NCBI GenBank assembly: GCA_049324575.1 | Contig: JBMONI010000024.1 | Location: 124,001-188,000, forward strand | Direction: 5' to 3' | Origin: JBMONI01 sp049324575 | GTDB lineage: Bacteria > Omnitrophota > Omnitrophia > Omnitrophales > Aquincolibacteriaceae | Length of the DNA stretch: 64,000 bases | Part shown: one piece after another, positions 50,552 to 59,252 of the stretch | Numbering within the stretch: the stretch's first letter is position 1 | How the letters are laid out: each line of letters begins with the position of its first letter | Program-made: the position numbers and the translations under genes | The notes under the pieces: generated by a model | Seen by the model: the letters and a program-made list of their open reading frames with translations, nothing else | What the model was told of the DNA's origin: nothing | The model's database searches: none

Positions 50552-52384
50552 TCAGCTCGCCTTGGTCCCACTTTGAGGCTGGGTCCTTTTTTCCACTTCA
50601 CTGAGAATAAGATCGAAAATACTTTGCGGCTTCGTAGCCGCTGAGGAGCCCGAATCTTGAGGATCGCCCGGTTCCGTCACGGGCCCTCCCGAAGAGGCTC
50701 CGGGATCCGCTGGATCCGGCTTCCGAATCCATTTATCGATCATTTCCTGGACTTTGACCGCCGCCAGCTTTTTGCCGATATCGATTAGATCCGGCATGAC
50801 CTGGACCGAAGGCAGTCTCCCCTGCGCATAGACGGGGATCTCGATGGCCCCTTGGGCATTGGTCAATTCGCGAAGCTCTTCGATCGTTCGGCACATAGCC
50901 TCCGAAAGCCCGGGATCGACAGCCAAGATCCCGCGCCCGTCGATCTGCCCCTGGAGATCCGACCGCAGACCGCCTTTGACGCCGAATCCATCGGCGGCGA
51001 TCTCGGTTTGCGGTATGGTGATGATCCCCGCCTGAAGCGAGAATGGGACCGTCAATGGAGCAAGCGGCGTATCCTTGGCTTTGAGTTTTTCTTCGTATTC
51101 GGCAGGAAGACGGTTTTGCAATTTGTCGCCCAGTCCTGGAATGACCGAGATCTGATCAAGCACTTCGCGGAGGAGATTCAGATCGCGGATCTTTCCCTCC
51201 GCCAGTGTCCATTGACCGCGGGCAACCGCCGCCTGAGTGATCCCTTCCCACGGCACTTGTGCGCTCCCCCCTTCGACGGCAAGGGCCATATTCCCTTCAA
51301 TCGATGGCGCGCCCGGCTCCGCTGCCGGAAAAACTTTCTCGGCGCGCATGTTCTTCCCGGTAAGCTGAAATTCAAGACTCGGAATCTCCTGCCAGTCCCG
51401 GGCCCTGGCTGAAGCGCTGAGGTCACCATCGCCAACGCGGGCCGAAAGTGAGCGAATCTCAATCTGCCGCATATCAGCTTGCGCTTCCGCCGATACGTTC
51501 TGGAACGGCTCCACGCCCGGCGAAAGCTGCAGGCCTCCTTCCTCGATCCACGCATTCGCCTGCAAAGTCGCCAGTTTCTCGGCATTCCAGGAAAGTTCGC
51601 GGATCTTCAAACCCAATTTTCCCGTCAACCGGCTGTCGGCGGCCGAAGCCAGCGCCGGAACCCACGGAGCCGCTTTACGAAGATCCAAAGTCCCCAGCGA
51701 AAGCTGCGCCTGGCCGTTCCGCAAAATCACTCCACCGTTTTTCCAATCCACCGAAACCGAAACTTCCGCCGTAAAGTTCTCCCGCGGGCCGAGAAGCGAT
51801 CCTTGGACGCTCACCAGAACCGGCGAGGTCAACGACACGTCGCGGATCTGAAGCGAAAGGTCGTCGGCGGAGATCTCAGAGGGCTGCGCTAAGGTCTCAT
51901 CTCGAAAGATGAACCGCCCATGTTCGACCGTGATCCGGTCCACCAAAAACACAAAAGGCACGGCTACCGCTGCCGCATTTTTTGCTTCCCCATCCTCCGC
52001 AGCGGCCTGCGCCGCGGAATCCTCCTCGGTCAGAGGGCGGAGGACAAGCCGATACACAGGGCCTTCAATCTCGATCGAGCCGATATGGATACGGCCTTGC
52101 AAAAGAGGCATGACCTCAAGAGCGCCGTGGATCGAATCGATCTTGAGAAGCGGCTCATCATCCTCCTGTCTTTCATAGATCGCGACCCCGTCCGCTTTGA
52201 GGGCGATCCCGTCCCGCCATTCAAGCGCAAGGCCTTGGATCTCCACCGGCATCTTGAGGGATGATTCCAGGGCTTGGATCACATAAGGCCGGTATTGATC
52301 CGCCCGGAAAGTCAAAACAAAAAGCGTGATAACGAGGATCAGCAGGCAAAAGACCGCGATCAGGATACGGAACAGGATTTTCAT
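50552..52384 (-). CDS. AsmA-family protein
   Basis: A 610-residue protein with one N-terminal helix (about 5-25) and a long periplasmic beta-rich body. The N-terminus (DQYRPYVIQALESSLKMPVEIQ) and the C-terminal block (FSLQAGIITIPQTEIAADGFGVKG) match AsmA; the tail after about 570 is Pro/Ser/Gly-rich. AsmA proteins are thought to form grooves carrying phospholipids between membranes. ATG 52384 is chosen (AAGGAG upstream) instead of the frame start at 52498. It is the first gene of a six-gene envelope run and has a good promoter. Confidence 0.87.
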   Translation of the reverse strand: MKILFRILIAVFCLLILVITLFVLTFRADQYRPYVIQALESSLKMPVEIQGLALEWRDGIALKADGVAIYERQEDDEPLLKIDSIHGALEVMPLLQGRIHIGSIEIEGPVYRLVLRPLTEEDSAAQAAAEDGEAKNAAAVAVPFVFLVDRITVEHGRFIFRDETLAQPSEISADDLSLQIRDVSLTSPVLVSVQGSLLGPRENFTAEVSVSVDWKNGGVILRNGQAQLSLGTLDLRKAAPWVPALASAADSRLTGKLGLKIRELSWNAEKLATLQANAWIEEGGLQLSPGVEPFQNVSAEAQADMRQIEIRSLSARVGDGDLSASARARDWQEIPSLEFQLTGKNMRAEKVFPAAEPGAPSIEGNMALAVEGGSAQVPWEGITQAAVARGQWTLAEGKIRDLNLLREVLDQISVIPGLGDKLQNRLPAEYEEKLKAKDTPLAPLTVPFSLQAGIITIPQTEIAADGFGVKGGLRSDLQGQIDGRGILAVDPGLSEAMCRTIEELRELTNAQGAIEIPVYAQGRLPSVQVMPDLIDIGKKLAAVKVQEMIDKWIRKPDPADPGASSGGPVTEPGDPQDSGSSAATKPQSIFDLILSEVEKRTQPQSGTKAS

Positions 52385-52414
52385 GGAGACTCCTTGAAGC
52401 AAAAGAATGGGGGC

Positions 52415-52443
52415 AATATAGCCCATTTTCGCCCGATTGACAA
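52415..52443 (-). promoter_or_regulatory. Promoter of the AsmA envelope operon
   Basis: On the minus strand TTGTCA (52443-52438), 17 bp and TATATT (52420-52415) make a strong sigma-70 promoter about 30 bp before the AsmA ATG, with a GC-rich discriminator (GCCCCC). Confidence 0.75.
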
Positions 52444-52529
52444 CAAGCGCAAAAGCCCTCTTGGGGAGATCTGAGCCCGCTTGAGTTTCAACGATCAAAT
52501 GCGACGAATCGGAAGACGCCGAAGCGGTT

Positions 52530-52961
52530 TCAGGCCTCCGAAAAAAGCCGATGGATCCACTTCAGGATATCGGTTTCGGTGAGGATCCCGACGCTGCGCC
52601 CCGCATCATCCACAATCGGAATACACCCGAATTTCCTGCGCGCCATGATCTCGATCGCATCGGAGATCTTGTCGTCCGGACGCAGGACCAGCGGCTCCTT
52701 CTTCATCACATATTCAAGGATGAACTCATCCAAGGTCTCTTCATCGTAATCGGCTCCGGATTCGGTCTTGTGAGGAGAGACCGTTCGGTAAAGGTCCCGC
52801 TGGGTCACAAGACCGACGACTTTACCGTGATCATCCAGGACCGGAAGATGGCGGATCCCCTTCATGCGAAATTTTTGTTCAACAATGTGAAAAGGGTCCT
52901 GCACGTGGATCGTCACTGCCGGCGATGCCATGATCTCACGGATCGGAACGTCTTTCAGCAT
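52530..52961 (-). CDS. Tandem CBS-domain protein
   Basis: A 143-residue protein of two CBS motifs: MASPAVTIHVQDPFHIVEQK with LPVLDDHGKVVGLVTQRDL, then LRPDDKISDAIEIMAR with IPIVDDAGRSVGILTETDIL. CBS pairs bind adenine nucleotides and usually regulate enzymes or transporters. The start at 52961 has GGGAGG 5 bases before it. It is the last gene of the HD-GYP/NlpC run. The partner is unknown. Confidence 0.92.
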   Translation of the reverse strand: MLKDVPIREIMASPAVTIHVQDPFHIVEQKFRMKGIRHLPVLDDHGKVVGLVTQRDLYRTVSPHKTESGADYDEETLDEFILEYVMKKEPLVLRPDDKISDAIEIMARRKFGCIPIVDDAGRSVGILTETDILKWIHRLFSEA

Positions 52962-52971
52962 GAATCCTCCC

Positions 52972-53190
52972 TTAGGATGATTGGCGCTTTTTAGCGGCCG
53001 CCGCAAACAAAAGAACGGCCTTACCGACCAACCATACCGTCAGCACAATAAGAGCCATGGAAAGCAGCCACCGAAGCAAAAAACCCATCGCGAGGATGAG
53101 CGGAAAAAGCAGAAGGCCGGCGACCGAAAGCGCCGCGAAAAGAACCAGCGTTAAAAACCCCACGCAAAAAACCCTAAAGAAATCGAGCAT
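52972..53190 (-). CDS. Small hydrophobic membrane protein
   Basis: A 72-residue protein with two predicted membrane helices (about 8-37 and 39-62) and a basic C-terminus KKRQSS. GGAGGAGG lies 6-8 bases before the ATG, which supports it as a real gene. I recognise no family. It stands 18 bp after the NlpC/P60 gene and 10 bp before the CBS gene. Confidence 0.6.
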   Translation of the reverse strand: MLDFFRVFCVGFLTLVLFAALSVAGLLLFPLILAMGFLLRWLLSMALIVLTVWLVGKAVLLFAAAAKKRQSS

Positions 53191-53208
53191 TTTCGTCCTC
53201 CTCCCGGC

Positions 53209-54603
53209 TCAGTTGATCTCATTCGCCGAGATCATCCGATCGAACAGAGACCCCGTATGCGACCGTCCGTTCAGGGTTAGATCGGAAACCACCACCTGAT
53301 TGATCCTGTTCTTCGCATCAGAAGTCATCGAATACCGCTCGGCCCAAGTTGAATGGATGATATAAAATTGCCCCCGGTCCTCTCCCAAGTAAAGCATCAC
53401 ATGCAGAGGTTTTGTCAAAAGCGTGATCCCCGGTCTCGCCGAACGGAGGGCCCGTCGTTTCATTTCCTGGTCCACAAAAGGTTCGAAATTCCCGATCTGG
53501 GTCCCGATCACCCCTTGTTGTCTCGAATCGCGAGGCATGTCAACTCCCACCGATAGGAATACATCATGGATGAATCCGGAGCAATCACGGCCATTGTACA
53601 TCCCGCCCCAGCCATAACGCACCCCCAAGAGCTTGAAAGCTTGACGGATCACATTCCGCTGGGTATACGGCAAAAATCCTTCCCTTGTGTCGCTTTTGAA
53701 ACTTACGTATCGCTTTCCGATCGTCACTTTCCCCCCATCCCCGCGATAAGGCATCCACACTTCGTAAGCCGTCGTATTCTTGCCCGCGATGGGGATCACG
53801 GTCCCCATGGTCACGCGCTGCTCTGTCTGAGTGCGCTCCGGGTCTTTGAAGATCGAAGCGCTCTCCCCCGTGATCACGAGGAAAGATTTTGCTTTAGCGT
53901 ATTGCTTCAGCTGTGCCCGATCGGAGAAGACCGCAATATCTCTGGAACGGACCCATCCGCGAACATAAGGCGCCTGAACAAAATACCAGAGGCCGTCATC
54001 CGAGGCTTGATAGATCGCGACCGGCGTCCATGACTTGATCAGGGAGAATTGGAGCTGATCGAACTCGATATCTCCTTTCTCCTGCAACATATTTTCGGAG
54101 GTCGGAAGAGCGCGGACCGAGGTCGCGCGCACCGCGGCACCCCAGCGAACCGAGACGGACTTCCCGATGGCGTCAAGGTTCAAGCGAGGTTTGATCTCCT
54201 TATCGAAATGGGCTCGGGACACAACCTGGTCGTTCACATCGAAAAGGCCGCGGCCCCGCAAGGCCTCAAAGGCGGTCGTGATCACTTCGCGGATCGCGCT
54301 ACCCGAAATCTTCTCATCCAACCGAAAAATGTCTTTTCGCTCCACGATCATGTCGTGGATCTCGCGGTTGAATTTCTCGAGCTGTTCCGGTGTTTTGATC
54401 AAGCGGTCGGGGTCGGGAAGCTTCCGGATCCAATAGTTCGCGTCCAGTTGTTCGGCCGTCACGCTGGTCAGAAAGAGCGGCCCTTTCGGAAGCGGCGGGA
54501 GATCTTCCGCGCCCCTTCCCGCCGGGGACAATCCGAGCCAAAGCACGACCCCGGCCACGATCCTCGCCGATACGGAAAAAAAATTAATTCTGGTACTCCT
54601 CAT
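53209..54603 (-). CDS. SH3b + NlpC/P60 cell-wall hydrolase
   Basis: A 464-residue secreted protein. An N-terminal signal anchor (about 8-30) is followed by a helical region, SH3b-like strands (about 155-310, SVRWGAAVRATSVRALPT and WYFVQAPYVRGWVRSRD) and a C-terminal NlpC/P60 domain. In the last, Cys is in GRDCSGFIHDVFLS, His in KPLHVMLYLGE and a further His in IIHSTWAER, giving the catalytic triad. Members cut peptide bonds of peptidoglycan, often gamma-D-Glu-diaminopimelate. ATG 54603 has AGGAGG 4 bases before it. It starts 20 bp inside the HD-GYP gene. Confidence 0.9.
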   Translation of the reverse strand: MRSTRINFFSVSARIVAGVVLWLGLSPAGRGAEDLPPLPKGPLFLTSVTAEQLDANYWIRKLPDPDRLIKTPEQLEKFNREIHDMIVERKDIFRLDEKISGSAIREVITTAFEALRGRGLFDVNDQVVSRAHFDKEIKPRLNLDAIGKSVSVRWGAAVRATSVRALPTSENMLQEKGDIEFDQLQFSLIKSWTPVAIYQASDDGLWYFVQAPYVRGWVRSRDIAVFSDRAQLKQYAKAKSFLVITGESASIFKDPERTQTEQRVTMGTVIPIAGKNTTAYEVWMPYRGDGGKVTIGKRYVSFKSDTREGFLPYTQRNVIRQAFKLLGVRYGWGGMYNGRDCSGFIHDVFLSVGVDMPRDSRQQGVIGTQIGNFEPFVDQEMKRRALRSARPGITLLTKPLHVMLYLGEDRGQFYIIHSTWAERYSMTSDAKNRINQVVVSDLTLNGRSHTGSLFDRMISANEIN

Positions 54604-55699
54604 AGATCCTCCTGAAATTCTCATGCGTTTTTCTGAAATCCTCCAGAATCCTGGGGTCGAAATGCCCCGGGCTCACCCGACCGTCGCCTTCGAGAATGAT
54701 CCGGCAGCTTTCCTCATGACTGAACGGCCGTTTGTAGGGCCGGGGACTCCGGAGCGCATCGTAAACATCGCCCACCGCCAGGATCCTCGCTTCCACGGGG
54801 ATCGCCTCCCCTTTCAGTCCGTTCGGATAACCGGACCCATCCCATCGCTCATGGTGGTTGAGCGCAATCGAAGCCGCAAGCTTAAGGATCGGCGCGCTCG
54901 ACGCGCTCAAGATCTCCGCGCCAATGATCGGATGGCGTTTCATGACCGCCCATTCTTCCTCCGTCAGCCCGCCTTTTTTGAAGAGAATATGGTCGGGGAT
55001 CCCGATCTTCCCGATATCATGCATCGGACTTGCATACAACAGAAGCTCCAACTGCTCTTGTTTAAGTCCGCAGGTCTTTCCCAGCTCCACGGAATACAAA
55101 CTCAACCGTTTCACATGATCCCCGGTCTCTTCATCCTTATATTCGGCCGCCCGCGTCAACGCATAGATGGTCTCCAAATAGGATTCATGGAGCTGGAGAT
55201 TCCGGGAATCCAATTCCCGGATCGCCTGCTTGAGCTGTTCGGTCCTGTCCTGGACCTTGCCTTCCAAGAATTCTTTTCGCTCCTCCAAACGGCGATGCCA
55301 GAACCGGACCTTCAGCATATTTTCGACACGGACCGTCAGCTGGGTAATATTCATCGGTTTTGGAAGGAAGTCGGTCGCGCCCGCCCGCAGGGCCCGGATG
55401 CAGGTCTCCTCATCCGTTTCGGCGGTCAAAATGACGATCGGGATAAAAGTTCCGAGTTCGGCCTTGCGGATCTCTTCCATCACCCGGAAACCATCCCAAT
55501 GGGGCATATTAATATCAAGGAGAATGATATCGGGCATGAATTGACGGACCGTATCGACCACTTGCCGAGGGTCGTTCAAAACCTTAATGCGCTGATAATG
55601 TTTTGCCTTGAGGGTGTCCTCGACCGCGGCGGAGATCTCCTTGTCATCATCCACAATAAGGATCTTGGACTCGAGGATTTTTTCATCAATATGGATCAT
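54584..55699 (-). CDS. Response regulator with HD-GYP c-di-GMP phosphodiesterase domain
   Basis: A 371-residue protein. The receiver domain (about 10-130) has ILIVDDDKEIS, phospho-acceptor in IILLDINMPHWDG and Lys in FLPKPMNI. A coiled-coil linker leads to the HD-GYP domain (about 175-365) with EYKDEETGDHVKRL, MHDIGKIGIPDHIL and HHERWDGSGYPNGL, so metal ligands and the GYP triad are intact. It probably hydrolyses c-di-GMP. It heads a run with NlpC/P60, a small membrane protein and a CBS protein. The downstream hydrolase start overlaps it by 20 bp. Confidence 0.95.
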   Translation of the reverse strand: MIHIDEKILESKILIVDDDKEISAAVEDTLKAKHYQRIKVLNDPRQVVDTVRQFMPDIILLDINMPHWDGFRVMEEIRKAELGTFIPIVILTAETDEETCIRALRAGATDFLPKPMNITQLTVRVENMLKVRFWHRRLEERKEFLEGKVQDRTEQLKQAIRELDSRNLQLHESYLETIYALTRAAEYKDEETGDHVKRLSLYSVELGKTCGLKQEQLELLLYASPMHDIGKIGIPDHILFKKGGLTEEEWAVMKRHPIIGAEILSASSAPILKLAASIALNHHERWDGSGYPNGLKGEAIPVEARILAVGDVYDALRSPRPYKRPFSHEESCRIILEGDGRVSPGHFDPRILEDFRKTHENFRRIYEEYQN

Positions 55700-55854
55700 C
55701 GCGTTTGCTCTTTGGCTACTACGGTGAAAGACGGTCGTCTTATTTTCAAACTAACGTATTTACGGCTAGATTCCCGGCAAAGTAAACCTCGGGATCTCGG
55801 GCCCGGAAGACCGATTGCTCCCGGTCTTTTGTGTATGATAAGATGCTTTCCGCT
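55700..55854. other. Divergent region between HD-GYP gene and membrane protein gene
   Basis: 155 bp without a gene. A TATGAT hexamer at 55834-55839 could be a -10 box for the plus-strand gene, but the nearest TTGCTC is only 13 bp upstream, so the promoter is uncertain. I see nothing clear for the minus strand. Confidence 0.3.
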
Positions 55855-57441
55855 ATGAACACAACCCTCCTTTCCCTTTGGGCCCTTTACGCCACCATGC
55901 TTGTGTTGGCCGCACTTTATGGAAGAACGCTGCTGCGAACAGGCTCCCCCGGAAAAAGCCCAGCCGAAAAACGGCTCGTCATCATAACTCTAATCGCCAC
56001 AGTGACTTACGTCGGATTTCTTGTCTATAAGATTTATGACGTTGTGTTTGACGTCCACAATTGGATCCGGGTCGAAAAGACCTTTGTCGTCGCCATGGGA
56101 CATCCTCTCTACACCCCGAAGGACAGCGGACCCGCCATGGCCAATATTTACGGACCCGTTTCTGTCTTCGCCTATTGGCCGGCGACCTGGTCCCGAGACC
56201 CCATGATCGCACTGCGGATCGCGGAACTTATCGCCCTGTCCTTTTTCTTCTTCCCCGCGTTTTGGCTCCATCTTTCAAGAACCGGGATTACGGAGACTTC
56301 TGTGCTGGAACGAAGCGCGGCCTTCCTGGCGTTCGGAATGGCCGCAACGCTTTTGACCTCACTGCGCAATGCGGCATTCACCGTTCACGCCGATGCGCCG
56401 ACATTCGGGCTATGCACCTTGGCTTGCGGTGTGATCTATTTCTCAAAAGGCGGCCTGAGCTGGAAACGTCTTTGGGTCTCGGCAAGCTTTGCCGCTCTGG
56501 CGGTCTGGTCCAAACAGGTCGTCGTGCTTCTTTTTATCGCGGTCACTGTTTTTATCGGGTTGAGGAACGGAAGAAAGGACGCGTTCCGTTACTTGTTTTG
56601 TTTCGCGCTCGCCGGTCTTTTGATCTCGTCTTTTTTTCTCCTCTGCTTCGACCCTAAGAACATGTTCTTTAATATGATCACGGTCCCCAGCCATCACCCC
56701 TTGAAGGCAGGCGGCTTCCCGACCTTCCTTAAAGCCTTCACGAAACTTTCACGCGAATGGCTGATCATCCTTCTGTGGGGCGTTTTCTCGATGGGCCCTC
56801 GGATCCTCGAGGTCAAAAAATATCCTTCGTTCCGCCTTTGGTTCACGGACCATCCCTGGACCCTTTTTATCTTCGCCGGGATCGCCATGATCCCGATCTC
56901 GCTGCTTTCATTCCTCAAGGTAGGCGGATCGAACAATACGCTGAGCTACCCGAACTTCTTTTTTCTGCTTGCTTCGACCTTGGCTTTTCTGGCTCCCCGG
57001 CGCTCCGAGGAACGCCGGAACCTCAAAGCCCTTGCGATCCTGCTCTCGTTCCTTTCCCTGGTCCATGTTCCTGGACTTTTCGCACGCATTTATCAAACGA
57101 AGGACAAGGTAAATTTCGGGCTCATTGCTTACCGCTACGCATTAGCCCATCCCGGCAAGACCTATTTCGCGAGAATGACCCTGATCAACCTGCTGGCGGA
57201 CGGAAAAGTCTATCATACGATCGACGGACTCATGGATCGTTATTGGGCAGGATTCCCGATCGTCGGCGAGCACTTGCGCGCCCATATCCCTCCGCAGGCG
57301 GATCTGATGGCGCTGTGCCTTGAGAACGATAAATGGCTGCTACCGCTGGAGGAATTTCCTTCGGGTCGTATCGGAGCGGAAGGGCTTCCGGAATTCACCG
57401 TCTACAAACGCGTCCCTGCCGTCGCTTCGGAACCGTCTTAA
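55855..57441 (+). CDS. Polytopic membrane protein, possible GT-C glycosyltransferase
   Basis: About 528 residues with some eleven hydrophobic segments and a C-terminal soluble end. The first extracytoplasmic loop contains MGHPLYTPKDSGPAMANIYGPVSVF, of the kind seen in ArnT/PMT-like GT-C enzymes, and LTSLRNAAFTVHADAPTFGL could hold an Asp. No exact family match is seen. If real, it would use a polyprenyl-phosphate sugar outside the membrane. The start may be GTG 55831, ATG 55843 or ATG 55855; none has a ribosome-binding site. It is a single gene, convergent with hydA. Confidence 0.6.
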   Translation: MNTTLLSLWALYATMLVLAALYGRTLLRTGSPGKSPAEKRLVIITLIATVTYVGFLVYKIYDVVFDVHNWIRVEKTFVVAMGHPLYTPKDSGPAMANIYGPVSVFAYWPATWSRDPMIALRIAELIALSFFFFPAFWLHLSRTGITETSVLERSAAFLAFGMAATLLTSLRNAAFTVHADAPTFGLCTLACGVIYFSKGGLSWKRLWVSASFAALAVWSKQVVVLLFIAVTVFIGLRNGRKDAFRYLFCFALAGLLISSFFLLCFDPKNMFFNMITVPSHHPLKAGGFPTFLKAFTKLSREWLIILLWGVFSMGPRILEVKKYPSFRLWFTDHPWTLFIFAGIAMIPISLLSFLKVGGSNNTLSYPNFFFLLASTLAFLAPRRSEERRNLKALAILLSFLSLVHVPGLFARIYQTKDKVNFGLIAYRYALAHPGKTYFARMTLINLLADGKVYHTIDGLMDRYWAGFPIVGEHLRAHIPPQADLMALCLENDKWLLPLEEFPSGRIGAEGLPEFTVYKRVPAVASEPS

Positions 57442-57475
57442 AAGCGCTTGTCAGTCACGCGCCGCTGGCCGGCGA

Positions 57476-59218
57476 TCATCTTTTATAACGGGGTTTGGCC
57501 GCATAGTTCGTGTGCAAAAGATGCAGCGCTTTGGCGTTCAAAGGCTCCCCCAAGAACTCTTTGTAGAGTTGCTTCACTTGCGGATTGTCGTGCGAACAGC
57601 GAAGAACTTTGGCTTCGTCATCGCTGTAGATCCCGCTCATTCTCTTGAGGCGGACTTCATCACAAACTCCGTAAGGTTGACCGCCACCCCCGATACAGCC
57701 CCCCGGACAAGCCATCACTTCGACGAAGTGATAAGGAAGAGGCTGCTTTTCGGCTTTGGCCTTGCGGATCTTATTGACCACGTATTCGACATTCCCGAGC
57801 CCATGCGCCACCGCGATCCGGACCTCCGTCCCTTTGATCATCACGCTGGTCTCTTTGACGCCGCTCAAGCCACGGACATTCTGGAACTCGACCTTCGCAA
57901 GCTTTTCCCCGGTGACCATAAAATAAGCCGTGCGGAGCGCCGCTTCCATCACGCCGCCGGTCACGCCGAAGATTGTTCCGGCGCCGGTATACTCACCCAG
58001 AAGATGATCGCATTCTTCATCCGGAAGATTGACAAAATCGATCCCCGCCTGGCGGATCATGCGCGCCAATTCCCGGGTCGTCAGCGAAACGTCGACATCC
58101 TGATAGCCCGATGACATCATTTCCCGGCTCCGGATGATCTCGTATTTCTTGGAGATACACGGCATGATCGAGACCATATGGATCTTGGCCGGATCGATCC
58201 CCTTTTTTTGCGCAAAATAGGTCTTCGTCATGGCCCCCAGCATTTCATGCGGCGACTTCGCCGACGAGAAATGAGGGATCATATCGCTGTGATATTTTTC
58301 CATGAAATCGACCCAGGAAGGGCAGCAAGTCGTGATCAGCGGAAGGACCCCTTTACCATGGGCAAAACGCTCAACGAATTCCGACGCTTCTTCCATGATG
58401 GTGAGATCGGCGCCGAAATTCGTGTCAAAGACTGTCTCAAAACCCATTTGCCTTAGCCCCGCATACAGCTTCTTCGTGAGGTTAACACCCGGCTCATAAC
58501 CGAACGCTTCTCCGATGGAAACACGCACCGCAGGCGCGATCTGGACCACATTGTATTTCTCGGTGTTTTGCAGCGATTCCCAGACTTCGCGTGTATGATC
58601 GAACTCGACGATGGCCCCGGTCGGACAATGCGCCGCGCACTGTCCGCACCGCACACACGGCGATTCGCCCAGATTCACGCCGGCCGGCGCAATCCGCGTC
58701 TTGAAACCCCGGTCCATAAAGCAAAGCGCCCAAACATTCTGCATACGCTGACAGACATCGACGCAACGGCCGCACTTGATGCATTTGGAGGGCTCCAGCA
58801 CCAAGGTCCCTGTCGTTTCATCCTTAGGATAACGGGTCACGATCTTCGCAAAGCGCTCTTCCCGGATCCCGAAATCGGCGATCGTTGACTGGAGCTTGCA
58901 ATCCGTGTTCCGTCCACAGGTCAAACACTCGTTCGGGTGATGGGAAAGGATCAATTCGACGATGGTTTTCCGAATATCAACGATCTCCGGATCATGCGTG
59001 ATGATGTCCATGCCCGGTTCCACGTCCGTGCAGCAAGCCCGCAGCATCTTTCCCGTCCCCCGAACCTTGACGATGCAGATCCCGCAAGCCGCGGACGCAC
59101 GCAGATCCGGATGCTTGCACAGCGTTGGGATATTGACCTGGAGCTGCCGGGCCGCATCCAGAATGGTCGTGTTCTCTTTCACTTCGATCGGAATGTTATT
59201 GATCACCGCTTTAATCAT
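57476..59218 (-). CDS. hydA: [FeFe]-hydrogenase catalytic subunit HydA
   Basis: 580 residues. A [2Fe-2S] domain has Cys34, 45, 48 and 62; His94, Cys98, 101 and 107 form a His-ligated [4Fe-4S]; two further [4Fe-4S] have CIKCGRCVDVC (146-156) and CVRCGQCAAHC (188-198). The H-cluster motifs are L1 TTCCPSW (bridge Cys299, proton-relay Cys298), L2 MPCISKKYE (Cys354) and L3 MACPGGCIGGGGQP (Cys504, 508). It lacks the extra C-terminal [2Fe-2S] of Thermotoga HydA. With HydB and HydC it probably forms an NAD- and maybe ferredoxin-linked bifurcating enzyme; maturases HydEFG are not in the window. Confidence 0.97.
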   Translation of the reverse strand: MIKAVINNIPIEVKENTTILDAARQLQVNIPTLCKHPDLRASAACGICIVKVRGTGKMLRACCTDVEPGMDIITHDPEIVDIRKTIVELILSHHPNECLTCGRNTDCKLQSTIADFGIREERFAKIVTRYPKDETTGTLVLEPSKCIKCGRCVDVCQRMQNVWALCFMDRGFKTRIAPAGVNLGESPCVRCGQCAAHCPTGAIVEFDHTREVWESLQNTEKYNVVQIAPAVRVSIGEAFGYEPGVNLTKKLYAGLRQMGFETVFDTNFGADLTIMEEASEFVERFAHGKGVLPLITTCCPSWVDFMEKYHSDMIPHFSSAKSPHEMLGAMTKTYFAQKKGIDPAKIHMVSIMPCISKKYEIIRSREMMSSGYQDVDVSLTTRELARMIRQAGIDFVNLPDEECDHLLGEYTGAGTIFGVTGGVMEAALRTAYFMVTGEKLAKVEFQNVRGLSGVKETSVMIKGTEVRIAVAHGLGNVEYVVNKIRKAKAEKQPLPYHFVEVMACPGGCIGGGGQPYGVCDEVRLKRMSGIYSDDEAKVLRCSHDNPQVKQLYKEFLGEPLNAKALHLLHTNYAAKPRYKR

Positions 59219-59252
59219 GGTCGCTCTCCTCGTATCGGGTCATGATGACAGG

